Positions 23,900-32,723 of a DNA stretch of 64,000 nucleotides are shown in pieces (the stretch's first letter is position 1; each line of letters opens with the position of its first letter). The stretch is from Haloarcula halophila. GTDB taxonomy: Archaea; Halobacteriota; Halobacteria; Halobacteriales; Haloarculaceae. The stretch lies in NCBI RefSeq assembly GCF_029278565.1, contig NZ_CP119559.1, positions 2,914,001 to 2,978,000 of the forward strand, read 5' to 3'. A program made the position numbers and the translations under genes. The notes under the pieces were generated by a model. It did no database searches, was not told where the DNA came from, and saw nothing but the letters and a program-made list of their open reading frames with translations.

Positions 23900-25156
23900 A
23901 TGGCCAGCGATGTCAATCCGTTCGAAAGTCTGCAAGAGCAGATCGACGACGCGGCCGAGTATCTCCCCTACTCGACCGACGTACTCGAACGGTTGAAACA
24001 TCCGGAACGGGTGGTCGAGACCAACCTCTCCGTCGAGATGGACGACGGATCCGTCGAGGTGTTCCGAGCCTACCGGTCACAGTTCAACGGCGACCGGGGT
24101 CCCTACAAGGGCGGAATTCGCTATCACCCGCAGGTCTCCCGTGACGAGGTCAAGGCCCTCTCTGGGTGGATGGTGTACAAGTGTGCCGCCGTCAACGTCC
24201 CCTACGGCGGCGGCAAAGGGGGGGTCGAGATCGATCCCGACGACTACTCCGACGCCGAACTCGAACGGATCACCCGGTCGTTCGCGAAGGAACTGCGCCC
24301 GTTCATCGGGGCCGACCGGGACATCCCTGCGCCGGATGTCAACACCGGCCAGCGGGAGATGAACTGGATCAAGGACACCTACGAGACCCTGGAAAACACG
24401 ACTGAACCGGGCGTCATCACCGGGAAGGCACCCGACTCCGGCGGGAGCGCGGGCCGGGTCGAGGCCACCGGCCGCTCGGTGATGCTTACGACCCGGGAGG
24501 CCTTCGACTATCTCGGGAAGGACATCACGGACGCGACCGTCGCCGTCCAGGGGTACGGCAACGCCGGCTCCGTCGCGGCGAAACTCATCGAGGACCTCGG
24601 TGCCAGCGTCGTCGCGGTTTCGGACTCCTCCGGTGCCGTCTACGACCCGGACGGCCTGGACACGCGAGCGGCCAAGGATCACAAGGACGAGACCGGCTCG
24701 CTGTCGGGCTTCGAGGGTGCGACGGGGACGCTGACCAACGAGGAGCTGCTGACGATGGACGTCGACGTGCTCGTCCCCGCGGCACTCGAAAACGCCATCG
24801 ATCGGGAGATCGCACCGGACGTCCAGGCAGACATCGTCGTCGAGGCCGCGAACGGACCGCTGACGCCGGACGCCGACGACATCCTGACGAAGCGTGACGT
24901 CTCCGTCTTCCCGGACATCCTGGCGAACGCTGGCGGGGTGACGGTGTCATACTTCGAGTGGGTCCAGAACCGACAGCGCTTCTCCTGGACCGAACAGCGG
25001 GTCAACGAGGAACTCGAACGGGTCATCACCGAGGCCTTCGGGGATCTGATCGAGACCTACGAGAATACCGACGCGCCGAGCCTCCGGACCGCGATGTACG
25101 TCGTCGCCATCAAACGCGTCGTCGACGCCGCCGAACAGGGCGGCATCTGGCCGTAA
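23900..25156 (+). CDS. gdhB: Glutamate dehydrogenase (Glu/Leu/Phe/Val dehydrogenase family)
   Basis: A 418-residue enzyme. Substrate-binding and catalytic lysines are visible at K70 ([11 protein letters not shown]), K94 ([14 protein letters not shown]) and K106 ([11 protein letters not shown]). A Rossmann domain follows with [12 protein letters not shown] and NADP/NAD-binding acidic loop [10 protein letters not shown]. It interconverts glutamate and 2-oxoglutarate plus ammonia in the cytoplasm. Haloarchaea have several paralogues; the symbol gdhB is used for one of these and is the least certain part. A GCTTTTGCG box lies about 30 bases before the ATG. Confidence 0.9.
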   Translation: MASDVNPFESLQEQIDDAAEYLPYSTDVLERLKHPERVVETNLSVEMDDGSVEVFRAYRSQFNGDRGPYKGGIRYHPQVSRDEVKALSGWMVYKCAAVNVPYGGGKGGVEIDPDDYSDAELERITRSFAKELRPFIGADRDIPAPDVNTGQREMNWIKDTYETLENTTEPGVITGKAPDSGGSAGRVEATGRSVMLTTREAFDYLGKDITDATVAVQGYGNAGSVAAKLIEDLGASVVAVSDSSGAVYDPDGLDTRAAKDHKDETGSLSGFEGATGTLTNEELLTMDVDVLVPAALENAIDREIAPDVQADIVVEAANGPLTPDADDILTKRDVSVFPDILANAGGVTVSYFEWVQNRQRFSWTEQRVNEELERVITEAFGDLIETYENTDAPSLRTAMYVVAIKRVVDAAEQGGIWP

Positions 25157-25193
25157 CCGCCGACGTTTTGCGCGTCCCGACCCAACTGTGGAT

Positions 25194-25679
25194 ATGGATA
25201 CCTACGACCGACAGGTCCGTGTGAACGCGCCGCTGGAACGGGTCTGGGAGTTCCACTCCGCAGGTGACGGTCTCGTGGCGCTGACCCCCGACTGGATGCA
25301 CCTCCGTATCGAGGAAGCACGCGGACCCGACGGGGAACTCGACCCCGACGTACTGGAGGTCGGATCGACGGTCGTCTCGACGGTACAGCCCTTCGGCGTC
25401 GGCCCGCGCCAGCGCTGGGTCTCGGACATCGTCGCCCGAGAGGAGGGCGACGGCGAGGCGATGTTCCGCGACGTGATGCGTGAGGGGCCGTTCCCCCACT
25501 GGGAACACACCCACCGGTTCGTCGCCGACGGTCCGGACGCGACCATCGTCGAGGATAGCGTCGAGTACGAACTGCCGGGCGGCCCGCTCGGGCGTGCGGT
25601 CGGCCCGCTGGGTGTCGTCGGCTTCGAACCGATGTTCCGATACCGGCATCGGACGACCAAGGAGTTGCTGGAGGCGTAG
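25194..25679 (+). CDS. SRPBCC (START/Bet v1-like) family protein
   Basis: A 161-residue protein with the helix-grip fold signature: first strand TYDRQVRVNAPLERVWEFHS, a middle SDIVAREEGD region and the final strand/helix (PMFRYRHRTTKELLEA). Family members bind hydrophobic ligands; the ligand here is not known. I choose ATG 25194 over a GTG two codons earlier (25188); both fit a leaderless start from a GTTTTGC patch about 30 bases upstream. It follows gdhB after 37 bases and could be co-transcribed, but there is no functional link in sequence. Confidence 0.82.
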   Translation: MDTYDRQVRVNAPLERVWEFHSAGDGLVALTPDWMHLRIEEARGPDGELDPDVLEVGSTVVSTVQPFGVGPRQRWVSDIVAREEGDGEAMFRDVMREGPFPHWEHTHRFVADGPDATIVEDSVEYELPGGPLGRAVGPLGVVGFEPMFRYRHRTTKELLEA

Positions 25680-25765
25680 GTTCAGATCGGACGAACGGCG
25701 GTTGTAGCGACGGCGGTCATGTAACGGTCGCACACACCCACAGGGTTTTCTGCCGTCCCGCTCCC

Positions 25766-26329
25766 ATGAGTACCTGCATGACTGACGTACTCGTCGTCGG
25801 CGGCGGTCCCGCCGGCCTCAGCGCAGCGTTGTTCACCGCGAAAAACGGCCTCGACACGGTCGTCTACGACACGGACGAGACGTGGATGCACAAGGCCCAC
25901 CTGTTCAACTACCTCGGGATCGACTCGAAGGACGGTTCGGCGTTCCAGGAAGACGCCCGCGAACAGGTCGCCGGCTTCGGCGCCGACATCCGGGACGGCG
26001 AGGTCGAATCGGTCGAAGAGACCGACGACGGGTTCGCCGCGACGGTCGGCGACGAGACCGTCGAGGCGACGTACCTCGTGCTGGCGACCGGTGCCGATCG
26101 CTCGCTGGCGGAGTCGCTGGGCTGTGCCTTCGACGGCGACCTCGTCGACGTGGACGTCTCGATGGCCACGAGCGTCGAAGGCGCGTACGCGACCGGCGCG
26201 ATGGTCCGCGACCAGGAGTGGCAGGCGATCATCTCCGCCGGTGACGGCGGGGCCGCGGCGCTTGACATCCTCTCGAAAGAAGAGGGCGAGCACTTCCACG
26301 ACTTCGACGTGCCTGAAGACGCCGAGTAA
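25766..26329 (+). CDS. Short FAD-dependent oxidoreductase (thioredoxin-reductase-like, one domain)
   Basis: A 187-residue flavoprotein. The N-terminal FAD motif is GGGPAGLSAAL (about 12-22), with ATGADRS in the middle and a C-terminal EGAYATGAMVRDQEWQAIISAGDGGAAAL block that resembles the second FAD-contact motif of thioredoxin reductases. It is about 120 residues shorter than the enzyme and lacks the NAD(P)H-binding domain and redox CxxC. It therefore is not a complete thioredoxin reductase and needs another electron source. ATG 25766 and ATG 25778 are both possible starts. Confidence 0.75.
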   Translation: MSTCMTDVLVVGGGPAGLSAALFTAKNGLDTVVYDTDETWMHKAHLFNYLGIDSKDGSAFQEDAREQVAGFGADIRDGEVESVEETDDGFAATVGDETVEATYLVLATGADRSLAESLGCAFDGDLVDVDVSMATSVEGAYATGAMVRDQEWQAIISAGDGGAAALDILSKEEGEHFHDFDVPEDAE

Positions 26330-26413
26330 CCGAGATTCGCTCCGGACTCGACGACTTCCGGACCCGAACCGCACCCGATCACTTTCTTGTCCCGCTGGGC
26401 CGTCCCGGACGGT

Positions 26414-27301
26414 GTGTCGACGCGCCGACTCGATCCCCGGGCCGGGCTCGTCGTCGCCGTCCTCGCGGTCAGTACCAGCGCGATCCTGATCCGGTGGAGC
26501 GACGCCCCGCCCGTCGTCGCGGCGTTCTACCGGGTCCTGTTCACGACGGCGCTTGTCGCCCCGGTCGCGCTCGGACGGCACGCCGAGGACCTGTCGGCTC
26601 TGTCCCGGCGGGACCTCCTGGCAGCGGCGGCGACCGGCGTCGCGCTGGCGGTCCACTTCGCCGCGTGGTTCGAGAGCCTCTCCTGGACCAGCGTCGCGGC
26701 GTCGGTGACGCTGGTCCAGTCCCACCCGCTGTTCGTCGCGGTCGGGGCGTGGCTGGTCCTCGACGAGCGGGTCGGCCGGAAAACGGCCGTCGGCGTCCTC
26801 GTCTCCGTCGCCGGGATGGCCGTGATGTCGATCGGGGACCTGCTGGGCGGTGGCGTCGGACCGGCCCCGCTGTACGGGAACGCCCTCGCCGCGTTGGGGG
26901 GCCTGATGACCGCCGGCTACCTGCTCGCGGGTCGGTCGCTACGCCAGCGGCTCCCTCTGTTGCCGTACGTGACGGTCGTCTACGGCGTCGCCGCTGGGTG
27001 TCTCCTCACGATTACGGTCGCCAGCGGGACACCGATCCGTGGCTACCCGACCCACGAGTGGCTGTTGTTCCTGGCGATGGCCGTCGGGCCGGGCGTCTTC
27101 GGGCATACGGTCCTCAACTGGGCGCTCGAACACGTCGAGTCCAGTCTGGTCAGCGTCTCGCTACTGGGTGAACCCCTCGGGAGCGCGCTGCTCGCGTTCG
27201 TCGTGCTTACAGAAGCGCCGGGCACGGCGACGCTCGTCGGCGGCGCAGTCGTCCTGGGCGGTGTTGCGACCACCGCACGAGCACGGTCGGCCCCGGAGTG
27301 A
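26414..27301 (+). CDS. EamA-family drug/metabolite transporter
   Basis: A 295-residue integral membrane protein with about ten hydrophobic helices and two EamA repeats (first ending GGGVGPAPL around residue 155, second starting YGNALAALGG). EamA/DMT proteins move amino acids, nucleotide sugars or metabolites across the membrane; the substrate cannot be told. I choose GTG 26414 (VSTRRLDPRAG) because an AT-rich patch (ACTTTCTTG, 26381-26389) lies about 29 bases upstream; a TTG at 26387 is a less likely start. Not in an operon with neighbours. Confidence 0.82.
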   Translation: MSTRRLDPRAGLVVAVLAVSTSAILIRWSDAPPVVAAFYRVLFTTALVAPVALGRHAEDLSALSRRDLLAAAATGVALAVHFAAWFESLSWTSVAASVTLVQSHPLFVAVGAWLVLDERVGRKTAVGVLVSVAGMAVMSIGDLLGGGVGPAPLYGNALAALGGLMTAGYLLAGRSLRQRLPLLPYVTVVYGVAAGCLLTITVASGTPIRGYPTHEWLLFLAMAVGPGVFGHTVLNWALEHVESSLVSVSLLGEPLGSALLAFVVLTEAPGTATLVGGAVVLGGVATTARARSAPE

Positions 27302-27305
27302 CCGC

Positions 27306-28118
27306 TCACTCGGGGGGACCGCCGCTCGCGAGCTTCTCGACCGCGCCCCGGAGGTTCCCGGCGTCGAAATCGTGATCCGGGCGGATGTTGACGAAGTCGA
27401 GGAACTCCTCGGCGGCGAGCAACGCCTCCGTATCGTAGTACTGTGCCGCGGCGTCGACGGCCGTGTCGGCGCCGACGATCGGTTCGAGCGCGCCCAGGGC
27501 ACACGCCAGATCGTAGGCCCGCGCGTCGGCGATAGCGTCCTCGCGGACGCTCGTCGCGTCGATGAAGTACACCTCTCCGTCGGCCAGCAGGACGTTCTCA
27601 CACCGAAAGTCCCCGTGTGCGAGCCCGTCCTCGTGCATCCGGTGGAGGAATTCGAACACCGTCGGGGCGTGGTCCGCAACTGTCTCGGAACTGAGGTCGT
27701 CGAACGTCTCGAACTCCGCGAGATACTCCAGGACGACGACACCCATCTCCTCGTACTCGAAGGCCTCGACCGGTTCCGGCGCGTTGATGCCCAGTTCGCG
27801 CATCCGCTCGGTCGCCGCAAGTTCGTGCTCGGCCATCTCGTAGGGGGTCCCGAAGTGCTCGAAGAACCCCTCGGTCCCCGAGGAGAACGCCCCCAGGTTC
27901 CGCCCCGTCGTCAACAGCGCGTGGACCAGCGAGTTCTGCTGGGTGATCACCTTCACGAACCAGTGGTCGTTGACGACCAGCGGCGTCGAGAGCCAGTTGT
28001 CCGCCTCCAGAAACTCGACGCGGGCCGACGACTCCTCGTACCGGTCCATCACCGCCCGAACCACGCCTTCGAGTTGGTCCCAGGGGACTGTCCCCCGGAG
28101 GAACCGCCGGAACGCCAT
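27306..28118 (-). CDS. RIO-like protein kinase/phosphotransferase
   Basis: A 270-residue kinase-fold protein. The nucleotide-site lysine is likely in WFVKVITQQ, the catalytic loop is HGDFRCENVLL (about residues 168-178) and the metal-binding Asp is in YFIDATSV (replacing DFG). This set matches RIO/aminoglycoside-phosphotransferase-type kinases. Its target is unknown. It begins at ATG 28118 (MAFRRFLRG), is transcribed in the same direction as the RNA ligase rtcB 46 bases upstream and is convergent with the EamA gene four bases away. Confidence 0.78.
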   Translation of the reverse strand: MAFRRFLRGTVPWDQLEGVVRAVMDRYEESSARVEFLEADNWLSTPLVVNDHWFVKVITQQNSLVHALLTTGRNLGAFSSGTEGFFEHFGTPYEMAEHELAATERMRELGINAPEPVEAFEYEEMGVVVLEYLAEFETFDDLSSETVADHAPTVFEFLHRMHEDGLAHGDFRCENVLLADGEVYFIDATSVREDAIADARAYDLACALGALEPIVGADTAVDAAAQYYDTEALLAAEEFLDFVNIRPDHDFDAGNLRGAVEKLASGGPPE

Positions 28119-28164
28119 TGACCGCACAGAGGTCTGGGCCGGGGATAGGGCTTGTGCCCCCGGC

Positions 28165-29625
28165 CTACGACGTCGCCTTGAGATTGTGGACGACGTCCAG
28201 CCACTCGACGATCTCGGCGGTCGGTTCGATCGCCGACAGGAGGGTGTCGACGTCCTTGTAGGCCATCGGGGCCTCGTCCCGGACCGCCTCGACGACCGAC
28301 TCCGAGTAGATGCCGTCCATCGCCTCGGCGAACTCGTCCATGTCGACGACGTCGTGGGCCTGCGTGCGGCTCATCACGCGGCCAGCGCCGTGGGGCGCGG
28401 TCCGGTGGTAGTCGTCGTTGCCCTTCCCGCGGGCGATGACCGACCCCTCGGCCATGTTGAACGGGATGACCAGCCGCTGGCCCTCGCGGGCCGGCGTCGC
28501 CCCCTTCCGGATCGTCAGGTCCCTGAAATCGATGTAGTTGTGCACGCTCTGGAAGCGGTCGACGGGGTCGACGCCGATGGCCGCACAGATGGCGTCGCTC
28601 ATCAGTTCGCGGTTCCAGCGGGCGTACTGCTGGGCGAACAGCATGTCGACGTAGTAGCCGTGGGCCTCCCGGCCTTCGAGCCAGTCGAGATCGGTGTTCC
28701 GGTCGCCGTCGTCGCTGTGGATCGCGTCCTGGAGCCGTCCGAGCCTGTCGAAAGCCTCCTCGATCTCAGCGCCGTCGAGTTCGCGCCGGAGGCGCTCCTT
28801 CTCCAGGTATGACTCGCCCTTGCCGCCGGTGACCCACTCGTAGAGGTCGCGGGACTCGACGGTGTCGGGGTCGAACTTCAGGAACTGGGTGTACTCCTCG
28901 GGGATCTCCTCCCGGAGTGCGCCGATGGTCCGGCGGTCGGTCGCCGTCGACTGCCAGTACTCCGCGACGGACTTCCCGAGGTACCGTGACCCGCTGTGGA
29001 TGACGAGCCAGTAGTCGCCCGACTGGCGGGCACGGGCGAACTCGACGAAGTGGTTCCCGCCACCGAGCGTCCCGGCGCTCTTGATGATGTGGTCCATCCC
29101 CTGGCGCTGGGCCGCGAGCACGCGGTCACACAGCCCCTCGAAGTAGTCGCCGTCGTAGCCGTCGAACTCGAACTCGATGGGGGCGACGTGTTCGCCGAAC
29201 CGCTCGGCGAAGGCTTCGTCGAACTGCTCGAAGACGTCGTTGGCCCGGTCGAAGGGAAACTCCTCGACGAAGTGGACGGCGTCGTCGTAGCCGTGGACGT
29301 TCCGGCCCATAGGAACTGCCTCACGTACGCGGCGCTCGCGCTCGGCGTCGTCCAGGGGGAGTTCCGGCCCCAGGTTCGTCGCACACATCCCACAGCCCAC
29401 GTCGACACCGACGATATTCGGGACGACGCGGTCGGCCAGCGGCATCGTGAATCCGATCGGTGCACCGGCACCCCAGTGCGTGTCGGGCATCACCCGGACC
29501 GGTTCGGTGAAGGCCGGGTGATCGATGAGTGTCTTGATCTGGTCGAGACACCCTTCCTCGACGAGGGAGTCGTCGTCGACCATCACGCGTGCCGTGGTGT
29601 GGGCACCTTCGAGTTCGAGGGTCAT
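28165..29625 (-). CDS. rtcB: RNA-splicing ligase RtcB
   Basis: A 486-residue RNA ligase. Metal-binding C78 lies in VDVGCGM, further ligands in GGGNHFVE and HSGSR, and the GMP-accepting His is H412 in PHGAGRVMS. RtcB joins tRNA exon halves with 2',3'-cyclic phosphate and 5'-OH ends after intron removal, using GTP and manganese. Full length, without the intein found in some archaeal copies. The archease cofactor is not seen in the window. The RIO-like kinase gene lies directly downstream. Confidence 0.94.
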   Translation of the reverse strand: MTLELEGAHTTARVMVDDDSLVEEGCLDQIKTLIDHPAFTEPVRVMPDTHWGAGAPIGFTMPLADRVVPNIVGVDVGCGMCATNLGPELPLDDAERERRVREAVPMGRNVHGYDDAVHFVEEFPFDRANDVFEQFDEAFAERFGEHVAPIEFEFDGYDGDYFEGLCDRVLAAQRQGMDHIIKSAGTLGGGNHFVEFARARQSGDYWLVIHSGSRYLGKSVAEYWQSTATDRRTIGALREEIPEEYTQFLKFDPDTVESRDLYEWVTGGKGESYLEKERLRRELDGAEIEEAFDRLGRLQDAIHSDDGDRNTDLDWLEGREAHGYYVDMLFAQQYARWNRELMSDAICAAIGVDPVDRFQSVHNYIDFRDLTIRKGATPAREGQRLVIPFNMAEGSVIARGKGNDDYHRTAPHGAGRVMSRTQAHDVVDMDEFAEAMDGIYSESVVEAVRDEAPMAYKDVDTLLSAIEPTAEIVEWLDVVHNLKATS

Positions 29626-29798
29626 TATCGACTGCTAGCCTACTGGCGGTGTTGAAGGTCACGGTCGTCCGTGACCGAGTCCCACGCCTCCGCTGGACGG
29701 AAAAAGCCCCTCCCGAACACGGTGCAACGACCGAAAGTACAGAAATCTTCATTTCCAGCCGCTCAGAAGGGTTTTCAGTCGATGGGAACGCCCGTCTG

Positions 29799-29805
29799 TT
29801 TATAT
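29799..29805 (+). promoter_or_regulatory. TATA box of the doxX pair
   Basis: TTTATAT lies about 40-46 bases before the ATG at 29845. Transcription would start near 29827, giving a short leader with a GAGGG (29833-29837) that can pair with the 16S 3' end. A small inverted repeat (ACATG-CA-CATGT, 29821-29832) lies over the predicted start. Confidence 0.6.
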
Positions 29806-29844
29806 GTCCCTCCACAGCGGACATGCACATGTGAGGGAACACTG

Positions 29845-30369
29845 ATGTCCTACCAAGCAAGCAACCCCCTGGACGAGGCGTTCGAGTTGAAGCTCGACGG
29901 CCCGTGGACGGCCTACTGGCTGGCGACGCTGCGCGTGTTGACGGGCTGGTGGTTCTTCCACGCAGGTGTGACCAAGCTCATCGAGGACGGGCTGGCTTAC
30001 AGCTACGGCCCGGCGTACATGCAGCAGATGACCGGCACTGCACTGGGGCCGATCCCGGTCTGGATGGGGAACAACCTGGCGTGGTTGATCGCGCCGGGCG
30101 TGCCCCTCTTCGAGACGCTGATCGGGCTGGCGCTGATGGCCGGCGTGTTGACGCGGTTCGCCTCCTTCGGCGGGGTCATCTTCATGACCCTGTTCTGGAT
30201 CGGCAACGCCAGCTTCGGCCACGGTCTGGTCAACAGCGACTTCATGGGACTGCTGCTGTTCATCACCATGATCGTCCTGGGCACCGGCCGCTACTACGGC
30301 CTCGACGCCATCATCGAGAAACTCCAGTTCGTCCAACGACGCCCCCGGCTCAAATACCTGCTGGGCTGA
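29845..30369 (+). CDS. DoxX-family membrane protein
   Basis: A 174-residue integral membrane protein with four helices and the DoxX-type motif WWFFHAGVTKLIEDG (about 33-47), a loop with GNNLAWLIAPGVPLFETLIG and GNASFGHGLVNSD. DoxX/DoxD proteins are linked to quinone-coupled oxidoreductases (for example thiosulfate:quinone oxidoreductase in Acidianus) but the substrate here is not known. It is the first gene of a pair with a smaller membrane protein 59 bases downstream. The start is set by a short leader with GAGGG. Confidence 0.8.
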   Translation: MSYQASNPLDEAFELKLDGPWTAYWLATLRVLTGWWFFHAGVTKLIEDGLAYSYGPAYMQQMTGTALGPIPVWMGNNLAWLIAPGVPLFETLIGLALMAGVLTRFASFGGVIFMTLFWIGNASFGHGLVNSDFMGLLLFITMIVLGTGRYYGLDAIIEKLQFVQRRPRLKYLLG

Positions 30370-30428
30370 CCCACAGGACACACGACACGAACCCACATCA
30401 CGAGACATTCCAACAACGGTGACCCAAC

Positions 30429-30713
30429 ATGACTGACATCATCGACAAAGCGGCAATGGCACTGAGCGGCGGACTGATGCTGCTGGGCGTGGTCGGATTG
30501 GGGATCGTCGAGATCCTCGCCGGTCAACCCTACGGAGCGGCACCCATGACCAACGACGCCGGCGAAGTCGTGGCGACCCCGATGGTCGACCCGACGATCC
30601 GAACCGGGCTCGTCCTGGCCGCCATCGCGGTCCTGGGCGTCTACGCCGCCTACAAACTCGTCACGCCTGTCCCCGAAGAAACCACGGCCGGCCGCGAAGT
30701 CACCGCCGACTGA
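30429..30713 (+). CDS. Small membrane protein partner of DoxX
   Basis: A 94-residue protein with two hydrophobic helices (about 9-32 and 60-80) joined by a soluble loop (GQPYGAAPMTNDAGEVVATPM). I do not recognise a family. It is in the same orientation as doxX with a 59-base gap and no obvious promoter of its own, so a shared transcript and a joint membrane complex are likely inferences. Two-subunit DoxDA-type complexes are a parallel, but DoxA similarity is not evident. Confidence 0.65.
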   Translation: MTDIIDKAAMALSGGLMLLGVVGLGIVEILAGQPYGAAPMTNDAGEVVATPMVDPTIRTGLVLAAIAVLGVYAAYKLVTPVPEETTAGREVTAD

Positions 30714-30823
30714 ACCGTGTCGGAGACTGACCCAACCTGATTTTCCCCGTTCCGCCGACACCGACGAGCGGGAGGGCCGTCACGACGGCCAGGTTCTTCT
30801 CCCAGGGGTGTCTCCTCCCGTCC

Positions 30824-31279
30824 ATGCTCGACGCTGGTGACGCGGCGCCCGACTTCGACCTCCGGGGGACCGCTGGTGGACAGACGGGTGCCTACCGACT
30901 CTCCGCTGCTGCCGGACAGGCGCCCGTCGTCGTCGCGTTCTACGCAGAGGATTTCACACCCAGATGCCGGCGATACCTGGCTGCGCTCCGGGACGCGGAC
31001 TGGGACACGCTCACCGACGGGATCGCGGTCTTCGGTGTGGCCTCGGGCGGGATGGAGACACACCGCGAGTTCGCGGCGGACCTCGATCTCCCCTTTCCGC
31101 TGTTGGTCGATCACGCCGGCGTCGACGCACAGTTCGGCGTCCAGCGCCCCGATGGGACGACGCGACGAGCGGCGTTTCTCGTCGACGGGCGCTGTCGCGT
31201 CCAGTTCGCGTGGGCCGACGACGGGACGGGGACGGTCCCCGATCTCGATCCGCTCTTCGATGCCGTCTCGACGCTGTAA
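30824..31279 (+). CDS. Peroxiredoxin-like (AhpC/BCP) protein
   Basis: A 151-residue thioredoxin-fold protein. The strand before the active site (VVVAFYAEDFTPRC) holds the peroxidatic Cys at about residue 48, but the family PxxxTxxC motif has Ala where Pro is usual. No obvious resolving Cys follows in a typical place. It ends with the beta-strand and helix of the fold (RCRVQFAWADDG). Peroxide reduction is plausible, but the altered motif makes activity uncertain. Confidence 0.75.
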   Translation: MLDAGDAAPDFDLRGTAGGQTGAYRLSAAAGQAPVVVAFYAEDFTPRCRRYLAALRDADWDTLTDGIAVFGVASGGMETHREFAADLDLPFPLLVDHAGVDAQFGVQRPDGTTRRAAFLVDGRCRVQFAWADDGTGTVPDLDPLFDAVSTL

Positions 31280-31288
31280 CCCCCGTTC

Positions 31289-31509
31289 TCAGTCGGTCGA
31301 CACCGGGCCGTCGACGTGGAACCCGTCCCCGAAGACCACGAGTGACACGTCGCTGCCGTCGAGGAAGATGGGACCGGGCACGATCGGCCGGACGGGCGAC
31401 AGTTGGATGACCGTTGTCCTGTTGTGGTACGTGATACCGACCGGCTCGACGCTCGCTCGTGGGGAGCCGAACGACAGGCCAAAGTCGGACCGGTCCCGGA
31501 ACGCGTGTA
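31289..31509 (-). other. Coding-like stretch without a start, possible gene remnant
   Basis: On the minus strand a frame ending at TGA (31289-31291) reads HNRTTVIQLSP, GPIFLDGSDVSLVVFGDG and HVDGPVSTD with the G/C-ending codon use of real haloarchaeal genes. No ATG, GTG or TTG opens the frame in this interval except an internal GTG late in it; the only upstream ATG (31591) is inside nth on the opposite strand. It may be the C-terminal relic of a lost gene, or a gene with an unusual start. Confidence 0.3.
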
Positions 31510-32192
31510 TGGGAACACCGCTGGAGAGCCGCCAGGAACAGGCCGAAGCAGTCGTCGACCGGCTCCACGAGGAGTACCCCGACTCGACCATCTCGCTGAA
31601 CTACTCGAACCGGCTGGAACTGCTGGTCGCGGTCGTCCTCTCGGCACAATGTACCGACGAACGGGTCAACGAGGTGACCGCGGACCTCTTCGAGAGTTAC
31701 CGGACGCCACAGGACTACGCCGAGGCCAGCGAGGAGCAACTGGCCGAGGACATCTACGGGATCACGTTCCACAACAACAAGGGCGGCTATCTCAAGGGGA
31801 TCGGCGAGAGGATCGTCGACGAACACGACGGCGAGGTCCCCGACACGATGTCGGCGTTGACCGACCTCCCCGGTGTGGGCCGCAAGACGGCCAACGTCGT
31901 CCTCCAGCACGGCCACGACATCGTCGAGGGGATCGTCGTCGACACCCACGTTCAGCGGCTCTCACGCCGTCTCGGACTGACCGAGAACGAACGGCCAGAG
32001 GCTATCGAACAGGACCTGCTGGAGATCGTCCCCGAATCCGAGTGGCAGCAGTTCACCCACCTGCTGATCGATCACGGCCGGGCGGTCTGTGGCGCTCGCA
32101 GCGCGGCGTGTGTGGGCTGCGTGCTCGCGGACATCTGTCCCTCCGAGCAAGGCGACAGCGAGATCGATCTGGCAAGCGGCGAGGCCTGGTGA
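31509..32192 (+). CDS. nth: Endonuclease III (base-excision DNA glycosylase/AP lyase)
   Basis: A 227-residue DNA repair enzyme. The helix-hairpin-helix is LPGVGRKTANVVL with the catalytic Lys, the catalytic Asp is in VVDTHVQRLSRRLGL, and the C terminus has the 4Fe-4S pattern C-x6-C-x2-C-x5-C (CGARSAACVGCVLADIC). It removes oxidised pyrimidines and cuts at the abasic site. Full family length. The ATG at 31509 is chosen because the next residues match the family start (LESRQEQAEAVV). Confidence 0.94.
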   Translation: MGTPLESRQEQAEAVVDRLHEEYPDSTISLNYSNRLELLVAVVLSAQCTDERVNEVTADLFESYRTPQDYAEASEEQLAEDIYGITFHNNKGGYLKGIGERIVDEHDGEVPDTMSALTDLPGVGRKTANVVLQHGHDIVEGIVVDTHVQRLSRRLGLTENERPEAIEQDLLEIVPESEWQQFTHLLIDHGRAVCGARSAACVGCVLADICPSEQGDSEIDLASGEAW

Positions 32193-32240
32193 TCGGGGGT
32201 CGGCGAGAGACGGTGCGAAGGAACGGTCGTTCGGATCGGC

Positions 32241-32723
32241 TCAAACCGCGTACCGGAGCACGTACCGAGCGAAGCCGACGACGTAGGCCAGCATCCAGAA
32301 GATGACGTAGCCGAAGACGCCGATCCGGAGCCGAGAGCGCCAGTGGCTCATCGTATCGCCGCCGATTTCGTCCAACAGGAGGTCCTCGTCGTAGTCGTTG
32401 TAGAGGTCGTGTCGCTGTTTTGCCCGGAAGATGCGGACGATCCCGGTCCCGCCGAAGGCCAACAGCGCGTAGGCCTGGAGCCCGAGGTAGGCGTGGACCG
32501 CCGACAACCCGCCGAGTTGGTCGGGAAGCCGGGGGAGCATCCAGCCGAGCATCGGGACCGTCGTCAACACCAGTCCGGTGACGACGAACTTCAGGTGATG
32601 CATCAGCACGTCCCAGGTGACCGGCTCGGTCTCGATGATGTAGTAGGCGCCGTAGACGAAACAGGGGAAGCTCAGTGTCACCGACACTAGGGCGACCGTG
32701 GCGATGACCCCGTCAGAGACCAT
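32241..32723 (-). CDS. Four-span membrane protein of the cytochrome b locus (DUF7321-like)
   Basis: A 160-residue membrane protein with four hydrophobic segments (about 5-28, 42-63, 78-97 and 133-155) and conserved His residues in the second and third (MHHLKF, VHAYLG) that could bind haem or metal. From memory, NCBI names a family in this position DUF7321; the number is unverified. It is divergent from the cytochrome b operon, but its neighbourhood suggests a role in assembly or function of that complex. Confidence 0.65.
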   Translation of the reverse strand: MVSDGVIATVALVSVTLSFPCFVYGAYYIIETEPVTWDVLMHHLKFVVTGLVLTTVPMLGWMLPRLPDQLGGLSAVHAYLGLQAYALLAFGGTGIVRIFRAKQRHDLYNDYDEDLLLDEIGGDTMSHWRSRLRIGVFGYVIFWMLAYVVGFARYVLRYAV

